Made by a program: the position numbers and the translations under genes. From Nanobdellota archaeon (lineage in GTDB: Archaea > Nanobdellota > Nanobdellia > Pacearchaeales > GW2011-AR1), in assembly GCA_018825865.1 (NCBI GenBank), contig JAHKAF010000105.1, positions 1-6,410 on the forward strand: a DNA stretch of 6,410 bases, read 5' to 3'. Position 1 is the stretch's first letter, and every line of letters begins with the position of its first letter. Below are positions 1 to 4,702 of this stretch, one piece after another. The notes under the pieces are model-generated. The model searched no databases and was not told the DNA's origin. It saw only the letters and a list, made by a program, of their open reading frames with translations.

Positions 1-879
1 CGGAGTTTCAGGAAGAGCAGATTTTATTTTTTGCACTCTTGAGCCTTCTATTTTAATAATTGGTAAATCAGGGTCTGAGATAAATCTATAATCTTGTGCT
101 TCTTCTTTTGTCCGCATTTTAATTGTAGTTCCTTTGCTTTCGTCGAACATCCTTGTTTCTTGAGTTTTTGGAGGTTCTTTTTTTTGTCTTTCAATTTCAT
201 GCTCAATTGCGGTTTTGATATTTTTGAGGCTGTTCATATTTTTTATTTCAACTCTTGCGCCTTTTGGTACTGAGATATTCACATCTGCTTTTACCCCTAA
301 ATTTTTGTCGATTGCTTTCACATAATTAAGTGTAGCAATTAATTGTTTTAGCCAGTTAATTACTTCTTCAGAATTTTTGAAGTCGGGCTCTGTGACGATT
401 TCTATTAGGGGGCTTCCAGAACGATTGTAATCTATTTCTCCTGTTTTTGGATTCCACGCTGCAGGGTCTTCTTCAAGGTGGCATTCTGTGATACCTATTC
501 CTAAAAATTTTCCTTTTTCTCCTATAGGAATTGCATAAGGTCCTGAGATTGTATCCTGATAACCCTTAGGTAAATCTGGCCAGTCATAATGCTTCCTCTG
601 CCAGACTAATTTTTCATTTATTTCACAACCAAAAATAAGTGCAATTTGAATTGTTTTATCGACGGCATTTTTGTTCGGAAGCATTGGTTTTGCTCCTGGC
701 ATCCCACAACATATTGGGCAAATATTTATGTTCGGCTTTGAATATTTTAGCCCGTGCTCTGATTTGCATTTGCAGAAAAGTTTTTCATTAGTCGCTAAGT
801 AACCATGAATTTCTAAACCTATGCGAGACAACCCCTTGTTTTTCTCGCGCTCTTTCCTCGAAGCACTGAAGGGTGGCAT
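1..879 (-). CDS. gatB: Asp/Glu-tRNA amidotransferase subunit B (GatB), C-terminus cut by window edge
   Basis: This is the tRNA-binding kinase/transamidase subunit of GatCAB, which phosphorylates the carboxylate of mischarged Asp-tRNA(Asn) or Glu-tRNA(Gln) and amidates it with ammonia delivered from GatA. The 293 visible residues cover most of the catalytic cradle: IGLEIH (20-25), a zinc-site pattern Cys36/Cys38 and Cys54/Cys57 (FCKC, CPIC), GMPGAKP (59-65), PDLPKGYQ (101-108), HLEED (134-138), DYNRSGSPLIEIVTEPD (150-166), ADVNISV (198-204), EIKNMNS (212-217 region) and DYRFISDPDLP (263-273). The helical and YqeY-like tail domains, normally roughly 180 more residues, lie beyond base 1. The start at 879 is fixed by an in-frame TAA immediately upstream (883-885) and by a GGAGG 10 nt before the ATG. 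It lies 76 nt after a small gene on the same strand, so an operon is possible. With GatDE in the same window, the Asn-tRNA role is the likelier one; this is inference. The family assignment is firm. Confidence 0.95.
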   Translation of the reverse strand, partial: MPPFSASRKEREKNKGLSRIGLEIHGYLATNEKLFCKCKSEHGLKYSKPNINICPICCGMPGAKPMLPNKNAVDKTIQIALIFGCEINEKLVWQRKHYDWPDLPKGYQDTISGPYAIPIGEKGKFLGIGITECHLEEDPAAWNPKTGEIDYNRSGSPLIEIVTEPDFKNSEEVINWLKQLIATLNYVKAIDKNLGVKADVNISVPKGARVEIKNMNSLKNIKTAIEHEIERQKKEPPKTQETRMFDESKGTTIKMRTKEEAQDYRFISDPDLPIIKIEGSRVQKIKSALPETP

Positions 880-889
880 CTTTTAATTG

Positions 890-894
890 CCTCC
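890..894 (-). promoter_or_regulatory. Shine-Dalgarno sequence of gatB
   Basis: Read on the minus strand this is GGAGG, separated by 10 nt (CAATTAAAAG) from the gatB ATG at 879. It is one of only two convincing ribosome binding sites in the window and supports this start. Its presence implies that the gatB message has a 5' leader, either from a transcript running through the upstream gene or from the TATA-like box at 918-925. Confidence 0.65.
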
Positions 895-905
895 GATGAA
901 TGCCA

Positions 906-925
906 CATATTTATCTGTCATATAA
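906..925 (-). promoter_or_regulatory. possible TATA elements for gatB
   Basis: Two TATA-like strings are readable on the minus strand: TTATATGA (918-925) and TAAATATG (906-913). The first would place a start near 895, giving a very short leader that begins about at the GGAGG. The second would place it near 884, leaving the GGAGG out of the message. Either could be chance in AT-rich DNA, and gatB may simply be cotranscribed with the gene ending at 956. Confidence 0.3.
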
Positions 926-955
926 GTTAAAGAGAAATAATGTTTATTAAATTGT

Positions 956-1297
956 CTATTTGCAATCGTATACTGGGATTCCTAATCTTTTTGATTCTGG
1001 ACTATAGTTTTTCATTAACTCTAAAGTTCCTGTATCATTAGAAATTTCTTCAAATCTTTTTGGGAATTCTACCCTTAACCTTTCAAACTCCATTCTTGCA
1101 ATAGCATATGGCTGACCACCATAATCTCCGTAATCTTGAACATTCACTATCCTCTGCCCACAACTTCCTGAAAAAGCTTTTGCTACTTTTTCATCTTGAT
1201 TATTTAAAATACTTCTCATTCCAAAGACAAATCCTGTTCCGAAAATTAATGATGTTGCCAATCCTCCTGCTATCTTTTTTATTTGATTTCTTTCCAT
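956..1297 (-). CDS. small membrane-anchored hypothetical protein (113 aa)
   Basis: I do not recognise the family. The product begins MERNQIKK, then has one hydrophobic segment (about residues 9-27, IAGGLATSLIFGTGFVFGM), and then a hydrophilic domain of about 85 residues. The basic residues before the segment predict that the N-terminus stays inside and the rest faces outside. There are only two cysteines, Cys46 and Cys112 (the second at the penultimate residue), which could form a disulfide if the domain is extracytoplasmic. An in-frame TTG at 1306 would add three residues (MGV), but ATG at 1297 is preferred because a perfect TATA box lies about 26 nt before it. The gene ends 76 nt before gatB on the same strand and may share its transcript. 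The reading frame looks real given its promoter and protein-like composition, but the function is unknown. Confidence 0.7.
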   Translation of the reverse strand: MERNQIKKIAGGLATSLIFGTGFVFGMRSILNNQDEKVAKAFSGSCGQRIVNVQDYGDYGGQPYAIARMEFERLRVEFPKRFEEISNDTGTLELMKNYSPESKRLGIPVYDCK

Positions 1298-1318
1298 AAC
1301 CCCCAAAGAATTTTTCCT

Positions 1319-1326
1319 TTTATAAA
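1319..1326 (-). promoter_or_regulatory. TATA box for the minus-strand gene 956-1297
   Basis: The string TTTATAAA is centred about 26 nt upstream of the ATG at 1297 and is preceded on the minus strand by a purine-rich GGAAGAT resembling a BRE. This spacing would start transcription at or next to the ATG, giving a leaderless mRNA, and favours ATG 1297 over the TTG at 1306. Confidence 0.6.
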
Positions 1327-1382
1327 TCTTCCGATTATCACCACTATTAAGTTATTACTGATTTGATTGGGTTATCATTATA

Positions 1383-1390
1383 TTTTTATA
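1383..1390 (+). promoter_or_regulatory. TATA box for the hydrolase gene
   Basis: TTTTTATA is centred about 26 nt before the ATG at 1412, the usual archaeal TATA-to-start distance for a leaderless transcript. No purine-rich ribosome site lies between. It forms a divergent promoter pair with the minus-strand box at 1319-1326. Confidence 0.6.
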
Positions 1391-1411
1391 GTTCTTCAAT
1401 TTAATTTTGAT

Positions 1412-1999
1412 ATGAAACGTGTTTTTATTGTTCATAGATGGGAAGGAAGTCCTGATGAGCCGATGCATAAGTGGTTAAAGAAAGAGTTGAAGGAAAAAGG
1501 ATTTGAGGTTGAGGTACCTGAAATGCCAAACCCCGACGAGCCAGAGATAAATGCGTGGATTAATAAGTTAAAAAAAGTTGTAAGGGAACCAGACGAAGAT
1601 ACTTATTTTATAGGACATAGTATTGGTTGCCAAGGAATATTAAGGTATTTAGAAACTTTGGGTTTAGGGATTAAAGTTGGAGGGGCAATTTTTATAGCAC
1701 CGTGGATGGAGTTAGATGAGCAGACAATTAAAGAAGAAGGGGAAGAAGTGATTGAGATAGCAAAACCTTGGACTGAAACTTCGATTGATTGGGATAAGGT
1801 AAAATCTCACTCTGATAATTTTGTTTGTATATTTTCTGATGATGATGCTTATGTCCCATTAAGTAATCAAAAGTTATTTGAGGAGAAATTATCCTCGAAG
1901 ATTATTATGGAACATGGTAAAGGGCATTATTCTCCAGATGATAATATTGAAGATAATCCTGCTGCACTTGCAGAGTTACTGAATATTTCTAATCAATAG
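1412..1999 (+). CDS. RBBP9/YdeN-type alpha/beta serine hydrolase (195 aa)
   Basis: This is a compact alpha/beta hydrolase of the RBBP9/YdeN type, whose members are small cytosolic serine hydrolases of mostly unknown substrate. Visible signatures are the first strand and oxyanion region MKRVFIVHRWEGSP (1-14), HKWLKKELKEKGFEVEVPEMP (19-39), the nucleophile elbow GHSIGCQ with Ser70, the strand AIFIAPW (92-98), the acid loop SDDDAYVP with Asp145 as the likely triad acid, and GHYS with His172 as the base. The length of about 195 residues is normal for the family, and no signal peptide or membrane segment is seen. The open frame extends upstream to a TTG at 1367, but ATG 1412 is chosen because the family begins at this point and a TATA box sits about 26 nt before it. 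The stop lies 30 nt before gatD, which has its own TATA-like element. The substrate cannot be inferred. Confidence 0.85.
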   Translation: MKRVFIVHRWEGSPDEPMHKWLKKELKEKGFEVEVPEMPNPDEPEINAWINKLKKVVREPDEDTYFIGHSIGCQGILRYLETLGLGIKVGGAIFIAPWMELDEQTIKEEGEEVIEIAKPWTETSIDWDKVKSHSDNFVCIFSDDDAYVPLSNQKLFEEKLSSKIIMEHGKGHYSPDDNIEDNPAALAELLNISNQ

Positions 2000-2010
2000 T
2001 TTTTTAATAT
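2000..2010 (+). promoter_or_regulatory. TATA-like element of gatD, overlapping a T-run after the hydrolase stop
   Basis: TTTTTTAATAT begins right after the hydrolase TAG (1997-1999). Its centre lies about 24-27 nt before the gatD ATG at 2030, the position of a TATA box for a leaderless mRNA. The six Ts could also act as an archaeal intrinsic termination signal for the hydrolase transcript, with a second T6 run at 2024-2029 just before the ATG. No Shine-Dalgarno sequence is present. Confidence 0.5.
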
Positions 2011-2029
2011 CTTATCTCTTTTCTTTTTT

Positions 2030-3346
2030 ATGAAACCAAATCCTGGAGACATTGTTGAGATTCATTTGGTGAAAGTAACTTACAAAGGAGTTCTTCTTGA
2101 AAGTCCTGAGTCTGGAATTGTTCTGCTGAAGCTGGATTCAGGTTATAACATAGGGTTTAATAAAAAGGATATTTTGGGGATTGAAGTTGTCGAGAAATAT
2201 GTTGAAGAAGAGGCACTGCCCGGTTTATCCCAAAGAGGGACAAAACCACAAACTGCGGAATGCGGGGACAAGATAAAAAAGGATGCGAGCAAGCCAAACA
2301 TTGCGATGATTATTACTGGAGGGACGATTGCTGCGCGGTTGAACCCTCGGAAAGGAGGTGTTGACTGGCTTGATACTCCTGAAAGTTTGTTTAAATTTTA
2401 TCCTGGGATTTTTGATAAAGTTAATGTGACTAAGATTGAGGTTCCTTTTATGAAGGCGTCTGAGGATATGGATTATAAAGATTGGCAAAAGATTGCAAAG
2501 GTCGCTGAAAAATTATTGAATGATCCGAACATCAAAGGGATTATTATAACTCACGGAACAGATTTTTTGCATTATACTTCTGCTGCGTTGAGTTTTTTCC
2601 TTAGGGATTTGAATAAACCTGTTGTTTTGACTTATTCGCAAAGGAGCATTGACAGGGCATCCAGCGACGCGAATATGAATCTTCAATGTTCTGCTTTGGC
2701 TGCAATTTCAGATATTGCAGAAGTTATGCTTGTCGGACATGCGAACACCGACGATGATTTTTGCTATGCAATGCCTGGAACAAAAGTTCGAAAGATGCAT
2801 ACCTCCCGAAGGGATGCTTTCAAAGTTGTTAATGCCAAACCTTTTGCTAAGATTGAAGGCGAGAAAATTATTAGATTATCAGATTATAAATTGAGGAATA
2901 AAAATAAAGTCAAAGTTGATTCAAAGTTTGAGGAAGAAGTCGCGCTGATTAAAGTTTATCCTGGGCAAGACCCTCATTTACTTGATTATTATCTCAGGAA
3001 TAAATACAAAGGTGTTGTTTTGGAAATGGGTGGGCTTGGACATGTTCCGACGAGAAGAGCAAGAAAAAGCTGGATAAAAAAATTGAAGGAAGTTCAGGAT
3101 AAAGGGATGATTGTCTGTGCTGTTAGCCAAACGATTTATGGACGGCTTGACCCGTTGGTGTATTCTAATGGCAGAGAGATTTTAGAGACTGGAGTTATTT
3201 ATCTCGAAGATATGCTTGCAGAAACAGCGTTGGTAAAATTAGGATGGGTTCTTGGGCATAAAGAATGGTCTTCGACAAAAGAGAAGATTAAGAAAAAGAT
3301 GTTGGAGAATTTTGCAGGAGAGCTAAACAATCGTCTTGAGAAATAG
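2030..3346 (+). CDS. gatD: Glu-tRNA(Gln) amidotransferase subunit D (GatD)
   Basis: GatD is the asparaginase-like subunit of archaeal GatDE. It hydrolyses a free amide donor to ammonia, which is channelled to GatE for conversion of Glu-tRNA(Gln) to Gln-tRNA(Gln). The 438 residues are the usual family length. An N-terminal SH3-like region (about 1-57) is followed by a charged linker (about 58-90) and a two-lobed asparaginase domain. The catalytic set expected from family comparison is present: Thr99 in TGGTIA (96-101), Thr177-Asp178 in THGTD (174-178), and Lys255 in VRKMHTSRRDAF (253-264). Also visible are QRSIDRASSDA (204-214), a GatD-type block, and EMGGLGHVP (332-340). No key residue is missing. 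The start at 2030 has a TATA-like element 24-27 nt upstream and no ribosome site. The partner gatE lies 1.36 kb downstream on the same strand, separated by three small genes. Identification is very secure. Confidence 0.97.
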   Translation: MKPNPGDIVEIHLVKVTYKGVLLESPESGIVLLKLDSGYNIGFNKKDILGIEVVEKYVEEEALPGLSQRGTKPQTAECGDKIKKDASKPNIAMIITGGTIAARLNPRKGGVDWLDTPESLFKFYPGIFDKVNVTKIEVPFMKASEDMDYKDWQKIAKVAEKLLNDPNIKGIIITHGTDFLHYTSAALSFFLRDLNKPVVLTYSQRSIDRASSDANMNLQCSALAAISDIAEVMLVGHANTDDDFCYAMPGTKVRKMHTSRRDAFKVVNAKPFAKIEGEKIIRLSDYKLRNKNKVKVDSKFEEEVALIKVYPGQDPHLLDYYLRNKYKGVVLEMGGLGHVPTRRARKSWIKKLKEVQDKGMIVCAVSQTIYGRLDPLVYSNGREILETGVIYLEDMLAETALVKLGWVLGHKEWSSTKEKIKKKMLENFAGELNNRLEK

Positions 3347-3371
3347 TTTAGCTCGCGATGATATCGCTAAA
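3320..3371 (+). repeat. overlapping inverted repeats at the gatD stop (alternative hairpins)
   Basis: GAGCTAAAC (3320-3328) and GTTTAGCTC (3346-3354) form a perfect 9-bp inverted repeat with a 17-nt loop that contains most of the gatD stop codon. The right arm also matches GCTAAA (3366-3371), so TTTAGC (3347-3352) can pair either with the left copy or with the downstream copy. A third small hairpin, GCGAT/ATCGC (3355-3359 with 3363-3367), is also possible. The set ends 8 nt before the ribosome site of the next gene. There is no T-run after it, so it is not a typical intrinsic terminator. The function is unproven. Confidence 0.5.
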
Positions 3372-3379
3372 TATCCTCT

Positions 3380-3385
3380 GGAGAG
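3380..3385 (+). promoter_or_regulatory. Shine-Dalgarno sequence of the gene at 3390
   Basis: GGAGAG, with its GGAG core at 3380-3383, sits 6 nt before the ATG at 3390. No TATA element occurs at the leaderless distance, so this gene is probably translated from the gatD transcript, 43 nt downstream of the gatD stop. Confidence 0.65.
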
Positions 3386-3389
3386 TTAA

Positions 3390-3794
3390 ATGATAGACTG
3401 GAAAAATAAAAAATTAATTTGGATAATTGGGATTGTTTTGGTTTTATTTGTGATTATGATTGTAGTCCGTTCACCTGAAGATGATTGGGTTAAAGATTCT
3501 AGAGGAGTTTGGATTAAGCACGGTTCTCCGTCGGGAACTCCAGATTATGTTTTAGAACAGCAGAGTATTGTTGAATGTACCAGAGATTTATACCAAGGAA
3601 ATAAAATGAGGAATATATCTTTTTCAAGCCAGTGTCTGGGAGTTTGTGGGGATTATGCCGTTGATGTCGTTCATGTTCCGCGAAACAGCGAAGATAATCT
3701 TCAGGAAAATAAGTGTGAAGATTACAGAATAGGGGTTGTTAAAAATTTTATTGAACTGGATAGCAACGGGGAAATTGTGAGAGTTGTTGATTAA
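3390..3794 (+). CDS. small membrane-anchored protein with four cysteines (134 aa)
   Basis: I cannot name the family. A short basic N-terminus (MIDWKNKK) leads into one strong hydrophobic segment (about residues 9-27) and then a hydrophilic domain of about 105 residues predicted to lie outside the membrane. That domain starts with a Trp-rich stretch, DDWVKDSRGVWIKHGSPSG (31-49), and contains four cysteines (63, 82, 86, 109) with a CLGVC pair, suggesting two disulfides or less likely a metal site. The W-x-K-H-G-x-P style recalls short anchored proteins that I associate with DPANN archaea; this is an impression, not a database result. The gene has a good ribosome site and is probably cotranscribed with gatD. 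Its TAA (3792-3794) directly abuts the stop of the convergent DUF1003 gene. It is likely a real protein of unknown role. Confidence 0.8.
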   Translation: MIDWKNKKLIWIIGIVLVLFVIMIVVRSPEDDWVKDSRGVWIKHGSPSGTPDYVLEQQSIVECTRDLYQGNKMRNISFSSQCLGVCGDYAVDVVHVPRNSEDNLQENKCEDYRIGVVKNFIELDSNGEIVRVVD

Positions 3795-4181
3795 TCACTT
3801 CCCTCTTCTCATCAATAAACTTTTTATTTCCCGAATTTCCTTTTCTGCTTTTCTATTGACTCTATAATCAAATTCTGCTTTTAGTCTATCTCTTTGAGCT
3901 TGACGGTTTTGGCTCATTAGAATCACCGGGGCTTGAATCGCAGCCAAGCAAGATAATGCGAGATTTAACAAAATAAATGGATATGGGTCTACCACTTCTT
4001 TATGAATGAATTTTAATACAAAATATCCGTTAGTTACCATCCATATTCCAATGAAAATAAAAAATAATATTATGAATATCCAGCTACCAGCCCATTTTGT
4101 TAGAAAATCTGATGCTTTCTGCCCAAAAGTTTTCGGAACTTTGAATATTGGGTGGGCACTGTAATTATACTTATTCTTCAT
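3795..4181 (-). CDS. DUF1003-family integral membrane protein (128 aa)
   Basis: The protein matches the DUF1003 pattern of small two-helix membrane proteins found in bacteria and archaea; the function of the family is not established. Residues 1-30 are a cytosolic lead. GSWIFIILFFIFIGIWMVTN (32-51) is the first membrane helix. DPYPFILLNL (65-74) begins the second, which runs to about residue 90 and ends with the hallmark QAPVILMSQNRQ (83-94). The tail from about 95 to 128 is a highly charged, probably helical and coiled-coil-like segment (RDRLKAEFDYRVNRKAEKEI, 97-116). The length is slightly short for the family, but both helices and the signature are intact. ATG 4181 is supported by a TATA box 26 nt upstream. 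The gene is convergent with the 3390-3794 gene with no bases between the stop codons, and divergent from the 4298 gene. It has no obvious link to tRNA amidation. Confidence 0.88.
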   Translation of the reverse strand: MKNKYNYSAHPIFKVPKTFGQKASDFLTKWAGSWIFIILFFIFIGIWMVTNGYFVLKFIHKEVVDPYPFILLNLALSCLAAIQAPVILMSQNRQAQRDRLKAEFDYRVNRKAEKEIREIKSLLMRRGK

Positions 4182-4203
4182 TTTAATATTTGGAAAAAGA
4201 TAG

Positions 4204-4210
4204 TTATAAA
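4204..4210 (-). promoter_or_regulatory. TATA box for the DUF1003 gene
   Basis: Read on the minus strand this is TTTATAA, centred 26 nt before the ATG at 4181 and preceded by the A-rich AATAAA. No ribosome site intervenes, so the transcript is probably leaderless. Confidence 0.6.
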
Positions 4211-4269
4211 TTTATTGTTAATTTAAGGAGATATGTTGTAATTATTTGGGGGTTACATTGTAGAAAGGT

Positions 4270-4278
4270 TTTTATATG
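4270..4278 (+). promoter_or_regulatory. TATA box for the gene at 4298
   Basis: TTTTATATG lies about 24 nt before ATG 4298 and follows the purine-rich AGAAAGG (4262-4268), which resembles a BRE. This is the best-looking promoter in the window. It argues that translation begins at 4298 and not at the TTG that opens the same frame at 4190. Confidence 0.65.
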
Positions 4279-4297
4279 TAAAATTTTTGAAGATGTA

Positions 4298-4642
4298 ATG
4301 GAACACACAGAAAACATATTCACAAATGATGAATTAAAAACTCTTAGAAAGCTCTATGAAATTTATAGAGACCCTACATGGTTTGGCACTATAGAAGATT
4401 ATGCTCATAAGAGAAATTCTCTTGAGTTATGGCAAAGATTTTATAAAGAAGCTGGGAAAGTTTGTTTGAATAGTGGTTGTGGAGATATAGTTAAAAGTCG
4501 CGAAATAATTCTTTGGCCTAAAGAGTGGATTCCTAAGGAAAAAGCATATTGGAATAATCTTCAAAATGAAGAGATTAATCCAGAATTTTTTGAAATGTTG
4601 GGGAGGGGATTTAAAAGTTTGAATATTGGTTATGTTAAATAA
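4298..4642 (+). CDS. unrecognised soluble protein (114 aa)
   Basis: I do not recognise this protein. It has no membrane segment or signal peptide. The N-terminal part is predicted helical and charged (MEHTENIFTNDELKTLRKLY, 1-20), followed by DPTWFG (25-30), an aromatic-rich helix around ELWQRFYKEAG (43-53), a CLNSGC pair (Cys56, Cys61), and a Trp-rich stretch ILWPKEWIPKEKAYW (71-85). The open frame reaches back to a TTG at 4190, but the added residues would span the promoter region, and ATG 4298 has a TATA box with BRE-like purines just upstream. By eye the gene is more AT-rich and uses more A/T-ending codons than gatD and gatE, which could mean weak expression or acquisition; I could not quantify this. 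It is followed by 60 nt of pyrimidine-rich spacer and then gatE. Confidence 0.7.
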   Translation: MEHTENIFTNDELKTLRKLYEIYRDPTWFGTIEDYAHKRNSLELWQRFYKEAGKVCLNSGCGDIVKSREIILWPKEWIPKEKAYWNNLQNEEINPEFFEMLGRGFKSLNIGYVK

Positions 4643-4669
4643 CTCTTCTGCTTTCCCCCGCTAATTCAT

Positions 4670-4680
4670 TAATTTTATTA
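4670..4680 (+). promoter_or_regulatory. TATA-like element of gatE
   Basis: The AT-only stretch TAATTTTATTA, with TTTTATTA as its core, is centred about 26-28 nt before the gatE ATG at 4703. The 22 nt between are pyrimidine-rich and hold no Shine-Dalgarno sequence, consistent with a leaderless transcript independent of the upstream gene. Confidence 0.5.
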
Positions 4681-4702
4681 ACTCCCTCAACTTCTTTCTT
4701 TC

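Noticed and set aside
1108..1299. Plus-strand open frame of 63 codons
   Set aside because: It lies entirely antisense to the anchored protein gene at 956-1297, which has a proper TATA box, and its translation is a low-complexity Leu/Phe/His-rich string with no recognisable motif.
1367..1411. 15-codon N-terminal extension of the hydrolase from a TTG start
   Set aside because: It would place the TATA box inside the coding region, and hydrolases of this type begin near the MKRVFIVH strand.
2225..2488. Minus-strand open frame of 87 codons inside gatD
   Set aside because: It is antisense to the catalytic core of a secure GatD, and its product has no protein-like motif.
4225..4241. AAGGAG followed by ATG TTG TAA, a possible tiny leader ORF
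   Set aside because: It is a two-codon frame located upstream of the predicted transcription start of the 4298 gene, so it is most likely chance.
4190..4297. 36-codon N-terminal extension of the gene at 4298, from a TTG start
   Set aside because: The extension covers the divergent promoter region, including both TATA boxes (4204-4210 minus, 4270-4278 plus), and ATG 4298 sits at the expected distance from the latter.
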